In this document: piece after piece, positions 1 through 11,312 of the stretch
How the letters are laid out: the number at the start of each line of letters is the position of its first letter
Numbering within the stretch: position 1 is the stretch's first letter
Source of the DNA: Chelonoidis abingdonii
Lineage: Eukaryota; Chordata; Testudines; Testudinidae
DNA length: 64,000 bases
Direction: 5' to 3'
Assembly (NCBI RefSeq): GCF_003597395.2
Contig: NC_133770.1
Coordinates: 26,205,829-26,269,828, forward strand
The notes under the pieces: model-generated
Told to the model about the DNA's origin: nothing
What the model saw: only the letters and a program-made list of their open reading frames with translations
Database searches by the model: none
Made by a program: the position numbers and the translations under genes

Positions 1-1394
1 CTGGAGTGGGCGTGCAACTTAGCTCTGCTGTAATGGGGTGGCACTTTAGATCAGACTTCTAAAGTTTGTTGTATACAGTCAATAGTCTGCAGTGATCTCG
101 ATATAGCCTGATGGACATTTTGACTCAAGAGGAAGCGAGACAGAATGACAAGACGATCTCAGTTAGTAAAGGGAAAGGATGGAGACTTCATGAGGAACTC
201 TCACTTAGTTCTGATAAAATTCATCCCTGTGAAGTGAGGCCTAAACCATGTAAGTCCTGTGTAAGCCCAGTTTTGTTTTGGTCTTTCCACATGAGGGTGA
301 ATTTTAGCCTTTCAGGCACATATAATTCAAAATAGTATGAATGTAGCCTGACTACATTATCATATTTTTATAGTAGCCAATTCTGATTTTCTTCTTCCTC
401 ACAGATGGAAATTCTAATGATTGTAAAATAGGCAAAATTTATCTTGCTGCTGATTCAAATGATGCAGTCTTCTGAAGTTTGAAATATCAAGTCTACCTAT
501 GTTATGTGTTGCGACCAGTTTCGTGTGTCATTTTTGCAGATAAACAAAAATTAATTTGCATTATCTGATGTTCAGACCTATGCTCATTGATTTAACTTAG
601 TAAACTTAAATGAATGTTACACAGCTGGAAGACAATCCAGTTATAATAAAATAATTATAAACAACAGTGCACAAATATGTTTTTATTCTTTGAGTTAAAT
701 GAAATGGAAAAGCTACAGACTGTGGGAACATGCTATTCTATGGTAGATAGATTATGTAAAGGCATTGGAACTTTGTCTCTCAATTCAAAATGTTTTCATT
801 TAGCCAGTAAAGGCAAAGTCAGAATGAAAGGATAAATTCCCTGCTTCTGTTGCTATGAGAAGGCTATATAATTAAACCAACATCCCAAATGATTGATAGA
901 TAGATAGACTGATTGATTATTTGAAGAATGCCATATATTGTTCATTAACCTGAGGGTTCAATAAAGTAGTTCTGCATGGCAAATGGCTTTTTGTTAGCAG
1001 CTGTTAACACCTATCATGTCTCCTGACCCCATCTACAGAAGGGTGGCAGAGCTCAACATCCAGATCCATGCTGGTATTGTAAAGTCAATCTTTTCAGAAA
1101 TACAACGGACATGACATTTTCCACAGGAAATTTCTGGGGCTTCTATATTTTCTCTGTTGAGAACATATATTTTATTAAGAATGCATTATACACTGTAGTC
1201 TGTTTTTTCTCAGGAGATTCTGCAGATGACAATTTCAAGACTGAAGACAGAATTCCATTCCTTGGCTTGTCTACATCTTAACCCATGGTGTTCCGCAGAA
1301 GATTGCTTGCACTCTACATCTCACCAATCTGTGTCTCACTAACTCATTCCACACTTAAAATGTAGTCGAATACTTAGACACCTAGAAGAAAGCA
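1..1394. other. AT-rich sequence, no gene recognised
   Basis: Only short reading frames occur, with no recognisable protein motif. A very short degenerate GATA-type run lies near 893-920. I see no SINE, LTR or transposon ends that I can support here. It may be intergenic or intronic. Confidence 0.5.
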
Positions 1395-1500
1395 GTCCTG
1401 GACTTTTATTTTCTACTCTGCCATGAACTCATGGAATGTTCTTATACAAGTCAGTAAAACTCCCTGTGCTTGAGTTTTTCTATCTGTACAGCGCAGTGTT
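1395..1500. repeat. MIR/CORE-SINE-like fragment (weak)
   Basis: The order of short blocks (tctgccatgaactca, acaagtcagtaaaactccc, tgtgcttgagtttttctatctg) resembles the middle of MIR-type SINEs. The match is by eye and diverged, so a chance resemblance is possible. Confidence 0.35.
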
Positions 1501-1935
1501 AGGATGCTTTTATAACTAAGGCTATCATTTTGTCACACAGATTGCACAAATCACAGAATCTTTGACTTCCAGAGACCTCTGTGACTTCAGGCCATGATGG
1601 CTGGGAGCTGTAGGCTCCCACCGCCACCTGCGGCAGCTGGGCCCCCTGAGCTCTGAGCCACCATTGGTGGTGGGGGTACCCTGCAGCTCCTGGCCACTGG
1701 ATGCAGCGGGGGTAGCCCCCAGCTCCCAGCCGCCGTGGGTGGTGGGGTACCCCAGCTCCGAGCTGTGAGTAGCAGGGGACTCTGGAGCCCTGAGTCCCCC
1801 CGGATGGTGGGGGCCATTGGAGCTTCCAGCTAGAGCCCTGCAGCTGCCCAGTGGCTCCCCATTTTGCCACGTATATTTTTAGTAAAACTCAGTGACAAGT
1901 CACAGGCTTCCATGAATTTTTTTTATTGTCCATGA
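1500..1935. repeat. Interspersed element with a GC-rich, internally repeated core
   Basis: A core rich in G and C (about 1595-1855) sits between AT-rich flanks. Inside it, blocks of the type ggtggtggggtacccc followed by cagctcc recur about every 60 bases, like a degenerate minisatellite. Both flanks contain related 'gtgacttc / gtcacag' stretches in opposite orientation, which suggests a foldback element. The open minus frames across the core are low-complexity and rich in Pro, Gly, Ala and Ser. I do not regard them as genes. Confidence 0.4.
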
Positions 1936-1941
1936 CCTTAC

Positions 1942-1989
1942 TACGGCTGGAAAAAGTACATAGAACAGCAACAAAAATGATTAAGGATA
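1942..1989 (+). mobile_element. CR1 LINE, 3'-end stub
   Basis: The stretch ending in acaaaaatgattaaggat matches the segment near the 3' end of the turtle CR1 family. The same segment appears at about 57930-57970 and 59410-59452. It stops abruptly at an LTR-like element that begins at 1990. Confidence 0.55.
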
Positions 1990-2655
1990 TGTGTGACATT
2001 ATCCAGGGTACAATCTGAACTGCTGAACAACTGTGTCCCTTCAGTTCTCCAACTGGGATGCCTTTTACACCGTTTCACTGTGAGAGCAACCACTCCTGGT
2101 CTACATACACAAATGGAGTTTCCCAAACACTACAATCATGACACACACTGATTTAGATAACACAATAAAACAAGTTTATTAATTACAGAAAGATAGATTT
2201 TAAGTTGTTACAAGCATTGAGGCATAAAAGTCAGAATTGTTTGCCAGTAAATAAGCGGTAAAAAGCGACTAATACGTACTTTAACAAGTTAGACTGAATT
2301 CAAAGCAAAACTGAATTCTCTCACCACATGTTCTAGCAGTCTCACTGGCTGAATTTTTCAATCAAGATCTCTCCCCAGTTCAATGATGCTTCCTTTGTCC
2401 CTCAGGTGTTGTCCATGCCATATGTAGAAATGAATGGATATATGATTTGAGGTGTCAGTTCCCAATTCTTTAGTTCTCTTTTTCTTTTAAAATCACGTCC
2501 AGTAGAATCTTATAACTTTATGTACAATGTCACCACACATATTTTATAGGACAATAATGATCAACAAATTATGAGTTTTAAAATGATACCTCACAACACA
2601 TACTTTGTATGAAATTTATCATAGTCTTAGTTGAACATAAGGGTACAGACTGTCA
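1990..2655. mobile_element. Solo LTR-like element, same family as 57972-59080
   Basis: It begins tgtgtgacattatccaggg and ends gggtacagactgtca. It shares many blocks in order with 57972-59080, such as aaacaagttta, cagaaagatagattttaagt, gaggcataaaagtcaga and gaattcaaagcaaaa. TG...CA ends fit an LTR. It is about 440 bases shorter than the other copy, mainly through an internal deletion near 2110. No CR1 resumes on its right, so no target duplication can be shown. Confidence 0.6.
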
Positions 2656-2656
2656 T

Positions 2657-2858
2657 AGTGAGGTAATATCTTTTATTGGACCAAGTTCTGTTGGTGAGAG
2701 AGACAAGCTTTCCAGGTTACACAGAGCTCTCCTCCAGGTCTGGGAAAATGATAGTGACACTGAGTTAGTTTCCCAGACCTGAAGAAGAGCTCTGTGAAAG
2801 TTCAAAAGCTTCTCTCTTTCACCAACAGAACTTGGTCCAATAAAAGATATTATGTCAC
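2657..2858. repeat. Foldback (hairpin) element
   Basis: The left arm (about 2657-2733, gtgaggtaatatcttttatt then ggaccaagttctgttggtga) is the inverted complement of the right arm (about 2785-2858, ctttcaccaacagaacttgg then tccaataaaagatattatgt). The arms are roughly 75 bases with a loop of about 50 bases. The same family appears as a fragment at 14904-15020. Confidence 0.8.
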
Positions 2859-3119
2859 CCTGCTTGTCTCTTCAGTGTAGATACGTCATATTTACACCAT
2901 TTGAGAATTGACTCGTCTTTACTGCCACCTTCTGGTTCTTGTATCTCAGAATGAGACAGCTGCTTCTCCTGTGGAAAATGTAGAAGTTAGTTAGAAGGGA
3001 AACATTGCTCCATCCAGGTCATAAAAGGGGCCAGTACATTCAACACAAACAATAAGCAAAGGAATTCCCAAATAAGAACAAAATGGATCACATTAAAACT
3101 CATTCCAGTAGCTGATGTA
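2859..3119. other. No gene or repeat recognised
   Basis: Short AT-rich spacer between a hairpin element and a SINE-like repeat. I see no coding or RNA signal. Confidence 0.4.
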
Positions 3120-3330
3120 CTATTTAAATGATTATAATTGTCGTCATCATCATCATAACTTTTCTTACTATTATTTGTATCCAGTAGTGCCTGGGGCCCC
3201 TTTCAGAGATAGGGGCACCATTCTGCTTGATGCATAAGAAAAGGACAGTCCCTGTCCCAAAGAGCTCAATCTGAAGGCTGGATCCAATGCTCATAGACAT
3301 CAATGGGAGTCTTTCCATTGACTGTGTTAG
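3120..3330. repeat. Sauropsid interspersed SINE-like repeat
   Basis: The order ttatttgtat, agtagtgcctggggcccc, aggacagtccctgtcccaaa, gagctcaat is a very common sauropsid interspersed repeat that I recognise but cannot name safely. The minus-strand reading frame over it is a shadow. Confidence 0.55.
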
Positions 3331-3523
3331 AGTAGGCCCCTTAATACGTCCCATTAAAGCCTTACATGGAAGTCTAAAATGGAGCTGAAGTGTTGCATAG
3401 GGTCGTATAATGTGTCCTTTGCCGTGGAGGGGGGTGGGCAATGTTCAGCCAGGATGGCTTATCTTTAAAATTGCTTCCCACCTGTGAAACTTCTTTCCTC
3501 CTATACTTTGTCTGTCTTGTATA

Positions 3524-3600
3524 TATAGACTGTAAGGTCATTGAGGCAGGGACTGTCTCTTACTGTGTCTAAGTATAGTGCCTAGCGTGACAAGGAACTA
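3524..3600. repeat. Fragment of the same SINE-like repeat, opposite orientation
   Basis: gactgtaaggtcattgaggc, agggactgtctcttactgtg and agtgcctagcgtgac are the reverse-oriented counterpart of the family at 3120-3330. A third fragment lies at 22186-22290. Confidence 0.5.
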
Positions 3601-6600
3601 GACAAAGCTGCTCTTTTATGGTTTCTAGGAGTTATTGTGACACTAATTATACAAGAATTAATAATAATTGTCTCAATAAATTATTGCTTTGAATTGGCCC
3701 ATCTGCACATTTGTCTTTTACAGACATTAAAAATGTTGTTGGCTGTTTTTCAAGAAGTTACTTTGTCCATTTCTAATATTTGCCAGACTTGCTTGCACTG
3801 TTTATGGAAGGAGAGGGACTGGTATGTTATCCCCCTGAACAGAACACAAAGGATATCACAGCAAGTGAATGAGGATCTAATATTTTTTTTCTTTTGTCCC
3901 TGTAGTATCTTCTCTTACTAAGTGGGAATACTAGAGGTGATGAAATAGTTATCTATTATAATTGCATGTCATAATTTTGGAGCCAGATCTTAGATCCAGT
4001 TCCAGAAATGTTCAATACACGGACATGACTACCAATTATCATCCAGGGCAAGTGATTGTTTTTGAAAGTATGAACAATAAAATGTCCATTTTTAATCTAT
4101 AGGGCAAAGTATATCTGGGTATTGTCCTAAATAATATTTTATACAGATTTTCAGTGATCTCTGAATGCAATTGGACTGCATTCCACAAAATGTAAAGCTA
4201 GTCTTCTTCCTCAAGATTAATCTAAAGGTCATGGGACCATTTTTCGCATGTATTTGAATTTAAGTTCTCCTTCTAATCACTCTAAAGCACTGACTCTCTG
4301 CTAGCCCTTTTATTTCCCTTATTCTAAAAAGCATATCCTCTAATTCAGTGGGAGCTCACAAAAGATGTGGTTTGAATTGACGGGATGTTGCAAAGCGGCT
4401 TAGTTCAAAATATAGACTAGAGAGAAACCTTTTAAGTCAAACATAGTAATGAGTGTTTCAAATAAAATGAATGTTCCCCTTTGAAATAACCGGATGAGAT
4501 CCAACAGGCCCTCACCTCTTGTTTTGCCAGTGTGACAGTTCATTTAGACAGAAGGGGACAATCTAAATATTTATAGCTGAATTACAGAATAAATCCTTTA
4601 GAAGGACATTCTTTAATTTTCTTTCATGAATTAAATGGTGCTCAAACTGTGTTTTTGTAGTAAATCTCCAGTTATGCATATAGTTTTTACAACATAATTG
4701 AAGTAACCTCTTGTTAAGCTGGACATGTCTGTGTTTGGACATTTCAGCTGGTCTGGGAATTGTTGGGATGAGACTCCCTCACTGTCCTGTGCCCTCCCTG
4801 TGTGTACCCCTCATCCATTCCAGTTGTACTCCAGTGCTTTTCCATACTGCATCCCTAAACTTTCCTGCTGTTTCCTGGGAAGTTCTCTGCCTGATCTCTG
4901 GGCCTTGAAATCTATAAATTTATGTATTACCCTAGTTGGTGGGAAATCCAAAGACCTCATTTACATTTTGAACACTTATAAAATGTAAGAGTATTTTGAT
5001 CCAGGGTTTTGGTTCAGGCTCATCTGTAATAAAATACAATAAAATAATAATTAATAATAAATACACTGTGCCATGTCATTACTATGGATCACAGGCTTGT
5101 TAGCATTTTAACATTGAGACACTAACAGCATCGTAGTTTACACTTAACAATAGTTTGAAGATTAAACTGGTACAAAATGAGTATGGGATTTGCCCCTCCC
5201 CTTGTATTATCTGCTAATTTGAAACAAAATTGGCATTTGAAAAACATTGGGTGTTTCTTCACTATAGAAATCAATAGCTCCAAAGTACTATTTTACAGTA
5301 CTCTTATTCTTATAAATAAACCCAATAGCTTCAGTGAACAGGCTCTTCCCATTACACAATTACATTTGCTGTTATGGCTTGAGACCCATTGAAAGGGAAA
5401 TGGATGTTTGTATTCTGTATGCATTGGCACAGTTAACTTCAATAGTGCGCAATCTCTTGAAAGACAAGTGGCTTTCAAACCCTGCTGTGAATCCCACAGT
5501 GACATTTCTCAGAAAATTGTTTATTGTTAGTGGGTTCCAAAATATAGAGATTTTCATGAGGACTGACAGATGTTATCATTTTTGGTCACTGCTAAAATAA
5601 GTGGACCAATCCGTCTCCGACATCAGAGTCAGGGGACAAGCTCCCTTAGAAAATGAGATGAATGCCTTCCCCATTGAGGGGCGTATGTGTGTGCAAGAAG
5701 TACAACTTGTGCTATCTGTGGCATTGGTGTCTGTAGTATTTACAAAAATGGAAATTTTAATTTAGTATATTTAATTTTTTACAAAAAGAACTAATATTAA
5801 TACTGCTTCTGTTCAGCTCTCCCTTTCTGCTCTTACAATGTCTGAGCCAAAGTCTTTTGAAATCAGTGACTTCAATGTGCTTTGCATCAGGCCCATATTA
5901 CTTTACAGTATGCTACTTGGAATGTGAGGTAAACACCAATATAATTATGATTTTTGTCTCCTGTTGCAGTTAATAAAGAACATTTTATCTGTTGGAAAAA
6001 TCATGTTTTCCAAGAACCCAATTGCCTCTGCTGGATTGGGCTAAGAGAAGAAAATTCCCATGAGGTTTTCTTTGTGCCACTTTCTCCTGAATCATTCTGT
6101 TGAGGTTTCATGGTTTGCCCTGCTGGGGAATAATCTGCAGGGCCAGCCTCAAAACTGGGTGAATCCTGGGGGATCCGCAGAAGGCGTCCATAAGGAACCC
6201 TTGTGCCGCTGAGTCAGATCAATGTTCCCAGCAGCCCCAATCCCAGCTACTGAGGCTTTTCTAGGCAGTGACAGCTATGAGGACTTCCCTTAAAAGGAGG
6301 AATCCCCACTGGAGCAACCCGAGCCTTCTCATTTGTGCCCCAGACTACCCACTCTCCAACTTCCCCCATTTCACAGATCGCCAGTCTCATAGAACACCCT
6401 CCACATAGTCTGGGGGAAGAGGTTCACTACCATGGACATGACTGGTCCCACTTGCCACACAGTCCTTGAAATGAGAGTTCCCTACATATGCAAATCACAG
6501 GAGTACATTGGACCTTTTGGTTTTTAAGTGTCTTGATCATTCCTGTCATAATGAAAAGCTTAAGGTGGATCTAATCTACCAGAGATGGTGAGTAATGAAT

Positions 6601-6664
6601 TTTGTCTTTCTGTCTTTTTGCAAATTGCCTGTAAGCAGTTTAAGATTTTGTGTTTATTTATTTG
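3601..6664. other. About 3 kb without a recognised gene
   Basis: AT-rich sequence with reading frames under 100 residues and no family motif. An A-rich patch lies at 5028-5062. I could not assign any repeat confidently. An old decayed repeat or an untranslated host segment cannot be excluded. Confidence 0.45.
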
Positions 6665-6849
6665 CAGGGCCGACCCACAACATTTTGGCACCTGAGGTGG
6701 GGAGCTCAAATGAGGCCCCGAAACCCCTTTGATTGGGCCAAAACTTTGAAAGGTCTCAATTCTGCCTTCTTCCTGTTCTACTCTTCTCATGGTATTGCTC
6801 TGCTACCTACCCCAGTAAAGGAGAACTAACAACTTAAAATGCCTTGTTC

Positions 6850-8082
6850 AAAAATTTTAAGTAACACTTATCTTTCAAATGCCTGAACAGCAAATGTAAC
6901 TTTTCTTGTCCGCATAGTAAACACTGGCATTTTTATCTACTTGAATAATCAAAGTGGTGCTTTCCGTGCCTTCTTGGTTGCAAAGATTTGAACTTCTTCC
7001 TGAAGGTCCACAGTCTGGGCCAGCTCATGCTCTATTGAGATAGCTGCAAAGGCCAACCAGCCTCTTCTGTTCATTGTTGAGCGTACATGTTTTTATTAAC
7101 TTCAGCTTGGAGAAGCTGTGTTCTCCACTGGCAACTGTTATAGGAAATGTTAGAAATATGTCAGAGCAACAAAAGCATTTGAAAGAGGGTGATCATCTAT
7201 TTGTGCACATATTTCCAGACAGCCTTGGAGTTGATCTGCTGAAATGTATTTGAAAAGAGCTTTCAGTTCATCACCTAAATCACTCGCATCAATATCGTGC
7301 ATGTCTCATGTGTAACACTGTCTCTAGTGCCTGCATTGCTGGTGTAGTCTTCTTCAGCGAATAGTGAGGGTTTTGGTAATATCATACAACATCCAAATAT
7401 CTGCTGTCTCTAGAGCTGCATGAAACGTTCTTCAGCTGACTGTATTGCACATCTAGCACTTGATTTAAAGAATTCAACTTTGAATTGGTTTTGAGTCTCT
7501 TATGGGATTATTCCATGCCTCGTAATCAAAATGTCTTCTTCTTCAGTGACTCTTTGTATTCTTGAATGGTGGGAAAATAGCTTCAGGGTGAAGTTCCTCT
7601 GCCAACTTCTGTGCACTCTTTCAGATGTTTTGAAATCCCTGATCTGACCGGTAAGACTGGAGGTATGACTTTTGCTTTGTCCAGTTGTTCTCCATTGCTC
7701 CAGATATTATTCAAGGTCAACACTTGGAGTCTCTTGCTTACAATCTTATTTCAAACAGTATGTCATGCCACAAACACAAAGCCACAAAGAAATTTGAAGT
7801 TTATGTATGTTTCTGGTGATTTCCATTTCCCTCTGCCACTAGTTTCCCATGAACGTTCCTGTTCATAACATTATCCTCCATAATGGCAACTTGGCATCAT
7901 GATCTTCCCAATTTGGGTGTTTGATAGGCTTTTATCGATTTCCCCATTCTTGTGGCACTCAGTGGTTTCAGTGCAGAGAGGATGTTTCCAGAGGTTGCTT
8001 CAAAATTTGCCATCGATGAGTTGATGCAGAAAAAATACATAGCTGCTTTGAATTACATTAAATTCAGCAGCCTCAATAGAAG
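6850..8082 (-). pseudogene. hAT transposase, C-terminal part with dimerisation domain
   Basis: After the LTR the minus strand resumes with codons for a YVFFSASTHRW-like motif (about 7995-8040 on the plus strand). It ends near 7079-7150 with residues close to ITVASGEHSFSKLKLIKT, the hAT C-terminal dimerisation signature. The intervening frame is heavily broken by stops and indels, so no long open frame covers it. The order and spacing fit the end of the same transposase. Confidence 0.7.
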
Positions 8083-8087
8083 CTGAT

Positions 8088-8855
8088 TGTAACGGTCGGG
8101 ACTCACACCTGGAGCCTCCTACGGTCATTCTCGGAATTAGCTCGTTTCCAGTGGAGCCCCCCTCCTGGTGGTGTCTCTGTCCGTATTCTGCCCTCTTTGC
8201 GTCTCTGGACCCGCGTTGCTCCCTGCTTGGCGGTGTCTCTCGAGGCCACTGCCCTCCGGCAGTGCCCCTCAGTCCATCTGCATCCCTCCGGGGACGTCGT
8301 CAGCAGTCCACATTCAGCCTTTATAAGCAACCACCGCCCCCAAGTCTAACCGTTTGGCAGGATCTGGCGTGGTCTCTACGGCTTGTGGCTGGATGTACTG
8401 CAAGAGCGAGGGGGGGGGGACCCAGGCTGCCCTCTACTCTGGTCCGCCCAGGGACCTTCTGGCAATCCAAGCCTGCCTGTCCCCTTTCCTCCTCGCGTTC
8501 CCCCGCCCCTACGGCCCCTTGCACCCGCTAGGCCCTTCCCTTCAGGGCCTGCAGCCTGGCGGCTATGGGCTAGAGCCTTCTAGCCTCCCTGGGCCTGCCC
8601 AGCACTGCGCTGTCCGCGGGGCTAGTCTCCCCCGTGGGAGACTGACCTTCCCCTCTCAAAGGCCTGGGACAGACTGACTGCTCCTGCTCTGGGCAGCCTT
8701 TATATACCTCTGAGCCTGGCCCTGATTGGCTGTCTACAATCTGGGCCCTGATTGGCTCACTATAAGCCCTCTTCTAATTGGCTCCTGGGCTGCGCAGGCT
8801 CCCTGGCCTGCCCCAGCCCACTCTCCCAAAGAGTGAGGCAATCCGCCCCACTACA
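8088..8855 (-). mobile_element. Solo LTR, 768 bp, perfect 5-bp target duplication
   Basis: The element runs tgtaacggtc...cccactaca and is flanked by ctgat on both sides (8083-8087 and 8856-8860). It interrupts the hAT transposase. Promoter signals lie on the minus strand: a TATATAAAGG box at 8698-8707 and three CCAAT-type boxes seen as attggc at about 8725, 8751 and 8777. It is GC-rich with a poly-G run at 8410-8419. The open frames across it, on both strands, are shadows of the GC content. No internal retroviral sequence remains, so it is a recombined solo LTR. Confidence 0.85.
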
Positions 8856-9255
8856 CTGATGCTCCATCATCATTGACCACAAAGTTCAATGAATGAGAAC
8901 TGCATGGGACAAAAAAAGCTTGAGGGTTTAACTTTCTGATCCGTGTCCGCACTCCTCTGTTCTTTCCTCTCATGTTGGCACCATTATAGTAGCCCTGACC
9001 TCTCATGTCAACTATCACAATTCCCGTATCTTCCAGCTTTTTAAGAAGCACGTTTGTCATACTAGCTATTGTAGTATCATCAATGTGAATAAATTCTAGA
9101 AAATGCTTTCTGACAGTCACCATTGCAGGGACATTTTCACTAGGTTCTGTTGTTGTTACAAAACACACCATTAAAATGATTTGTTCCATTTGGCTGATGT
9201 CAGTTGTGCAGTCCAGAATAACAGAGTAATAGCTTGCTGACTTCAGATCTGCCAC
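8856..9255 (-). pseudogene. hAT transposase, catalytic core segment
   Basis: This segment contains KSASYYSVILDCTTDIS, in which D is the first expected catalytic acidic residue. It continues with MRGQGYYNGANMRGK and FVPCSSHSLNFVV, all in the order seen in ZMYM1-like hAT transposases. In that family the second motif is normally GYDNGANM, so a Tyr has replaced the Asp here. That substitution would abolish catalysis even without the frameshifts. The frame ends at 8856, where a solo LTR has inserted. Confidence 0.8.
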
Positions 9256-9601
9256 AATCTTTTGTTTGACTTTTGTTGCCAGTAATTGTATGATCTCATT
9301 TTGAATTGTTTTCCAAGGTAGTGGTGTGTGTACATTTCTTGGGTGGTGACTCTCCTTAGATGCTCCTGGAGTACAGTATCAAACTCAGCCACCAACTCCA
9401 CAATTTTAAGGAAGTTTCCATTGTTTGGAACATACAGCTGATCTGAAGCGCCATGCAGTGTTAGGTTTTGGGTAGCAAGAATTCTCACAATGGCAATGAG
9501 CCTTTTCAGAACATTTTGCCAGTAAAGAGACTCTGATGCAATCTGCTCTTGATGCTGATCATCTATGGTGGTCGTTAACCTTAGTCTCATCTCAAGCTCT
9601 T
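9243..9601 (-). pseudogene. hAT transposase, middle segment (DUF4371 region)
   Basis: The frame reads MRLRLTTTIDDQHQEQIASE and then NVLKRLIAIVRILATQN and GNFLKIVELVAEFD. These are typical of the region between the TTF finger and the catalytic core in ZMYM1-like hAT proteins. After the codons for HHYLGK the frame shifts by one base, and the true continuation overlaps the next open segment, which begins with MADLKSASYYS at 9255. The shift alone would inactivate the protein. Confidence 0.75.
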
Positions 9602-9606
9602 CCATA

Positions 9607-9799
9607 CAGGGCCGGCTCCAGGCACTAGCTTAGCAAGCAAGTGCTTAGGCGGCCACTTCAGAGAGGGATGGCATGGCTTGGACGGAGCGAAGGACCTCCC
9701 TCTGAATTGCTGCAGATCACGATCACGATCACAGCTTTTGTTTTGTTTTGTGTCGTTTTTTGGCTGCTTGGGGTGGCAAAACCCCTGGAGCCAGCCCTG
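9607..9799. mobile_element. Small hAT MITE inserted in the hAT transposase
   Basis: The ends cagggccggctccagg (9607) and cctggagccagccctg (to 9799) are inverted repeats with a single mismatch. The insert separates transposase codons for RWK from ELEM. Flanks read on the minus strand (ggtggaaa and tatggaag) look like a diverged 8-bp duplication. An internal (gatcac)n run lies at about 9715-9733. There is no coding capacity. Confidence 0.85.
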
Positions 9800-9988
9800 T
9801 TTCCACCTATGGAATGCTCTCTGTTTCCACCTATGGAATGCTACCTTCTCATGGCATGCCAGATTTCTAGCCAGATTTTTCCAGTCCTTTGTTCCTGTAG
9901 AACCCAACGTGGCTGGAACATTAGACTGGAAGAGTTTGCAACAAAAATAGTATGCAGCATTCTGGGTTTTTGGGTACATAAGCCATGG
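9800..9988 (-). pseudogene. hAT transposase, TTF-type zinc finger segment
   Basis: On the minus strand this reads PWLMYPKTQNAAYYFCCKLF and, further on, GTKDWKNLARNLACHEK, the hallmark of the TTF zinc finger that opens hAT/ZMYM1-like transposases. The paired cysteines (CC) and the downstream C-H-E-K are present. A 24-base direct repeat at about 9798-9845 duplicates the codons for AFHRWK, an in-frame duplication absent from the family pattern. The segment is cut at 9799 by a 193-bp MITE. Confidence 0.8.
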
Positions 9989-9992
9989 CCTC

Positions 9993-10967
9993 AGTAGGAA
10001 TATTAAAGAGGGTACTAACAGTGATTCCCTCAAGTGACAGTGCCCCCCCCCCCAGTTTCACCAAGTGCAGAGATCTTTTAGTTCTTCTGTTGGGGCTTGT
10101 GGGCTCCTATCTGCAGAAAACACTGATCGTATCTGTCCTGTGAAAGATACTCTATTACTATGTAAAACTTACAATCAAGTTAATTGTCTTTGTTCTTGAA
10201 GTAAACACTATGTTAGTCTTAAGATGTAATTGATACAATGTAAACAAACAGACCCCCGCCCTCTGATTACAGGGCCGGGAGTCTCATAGGAATAAACATA
10301 CACCCCAAAAGTGGTGGAAACAGTAAATTAAAATATGGTTAAAATATGGAATGTATGTTGATGAATGGTTGATGTATGTGAATGGTTAGGGAGATGCCAG
10401 CCTAGAAAGGATCCATCAGCCGAAGAATGTGTCAAGTGGACCACCAGACAACTCCTGGAGGGTAAACTGGGATCCACCCCAAACACCTGGAAGGAATGTG
10501 TCACTTTAGACAGTGTGGAGCCACAAGGAATGTGCCACCTGCTGATTGAGCCAGCAACAGCAGGATGAAATGGTTCCCATAGGCTAACATAGGAATTAAT
10601 TCCTATAAAAATAGACTCTAAAAACTGAGAACTTTGAGTCTCTGGTTCTGCTGCCAACCTCCAGGAGCATCAGGTGCATCTGACACAGACTCGACTCCAT
10701 CCTCATGACCAAGATACCTGGCCAGTAACTTGGCATGAGCAACTTCTAGGCTGATAACTATAACACCTATTCAGAACTTGAATAAATGATTGTGTGAATG
10801 AATATATATATGTGTGTGTGTATAAGGAATAAGTAGTAATAGGAATTAGTCAAACAACGTTGTTTAGTTTTGTCTTTTGCTTTATTATTATATTTACAAT
10901 AAATGTGGTTTCTTTGCCTTATCCCTCTTAATAAGATCCTGCTGGGTTTTATTATATTGGTATAACA
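9993..10967 (+). mobile_element. ERV/LTR-like insertion inside the hAT transposase
   Basis: The transposase frame breaks exactly after the R codon at 10968-10970 and resumes at the P codon at 9986-9988. The copies 'cctc' at 9989 and 10968 look like a short target duplication. On the plus strand the insert has a TATA-like cctataaaaatag near 10603, an aataaa at about 10781, and a TAACA terminus at 10967, which fits the 3' part of an LTR. The left end does not begin with TG, so it is probably truncated or includes a scrap of internal sequence. A poly-C run lies at about 10043-10054 and a TG/TA microsatellite near 10803-10822. Confidence 0.6.
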
Positions 10968-11312
10968 CCTCTCCACTTTGTCACCATTGGGGATTTCACA
11001 CCAGTAATGTGTTGGATGGAAACCTCTATTTTCATTGTCTTGGGGGAATTTCACTTGCTGTGGCCCATGTAGTATAAGGAAGTCCCTCAGGCTACTGCTC
11101 AAGTGGGTCCTCAGTCCTGGATCATCTAGACTTAAGGAACTAAACTCAGCAGCAGCTATTTCTTGTGCCTTCATCACAGTTCTCTGATCTACACTTTTTT
11201 CTTCAGGAATGTGCATGGTTACATCCATTTGAGATGAAGATATGGATGCTGCAGTATCTGCCAGGTCACCTGCACTCTGACTAACTGGAAGATCAGGCAT
11301 TCTCCTCACCAC
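10968..11312 (-). pseudogene. hAT transposase, N-terminal segment
   Basis: This open segment of about 115 codons ends in residues FHPTHYWCEIPNGDKVER, which is how the region just before the TTF zinc finger looks in ZMYM1-like hAT transposases. Upstream it holds DPGLRTHLSSSLRDFLILHG, also typical of that family. The methionine at 11312 is a plausible start but lies in a degenerate context. Translation runs past 10968 into an inserted ERV-like sequence, so the last roughly 65 residues of that frame are not transposase. The next transposase codon after the insertion is at 9988. Confidence 0.75.

Noticed and set aside
1499..1870. 123-residue minus-strand frame
   Set aside because: It covers a GC-rich internally repeated core and has no motif. 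The repeat explains the open frame.
8151..8677. Overlapping frames of 107 and 126 residues on the plus strand
   Set aside because: They lie within a solo LTR defined by perfect ctgat duplications, and the promoter signals point the other way.
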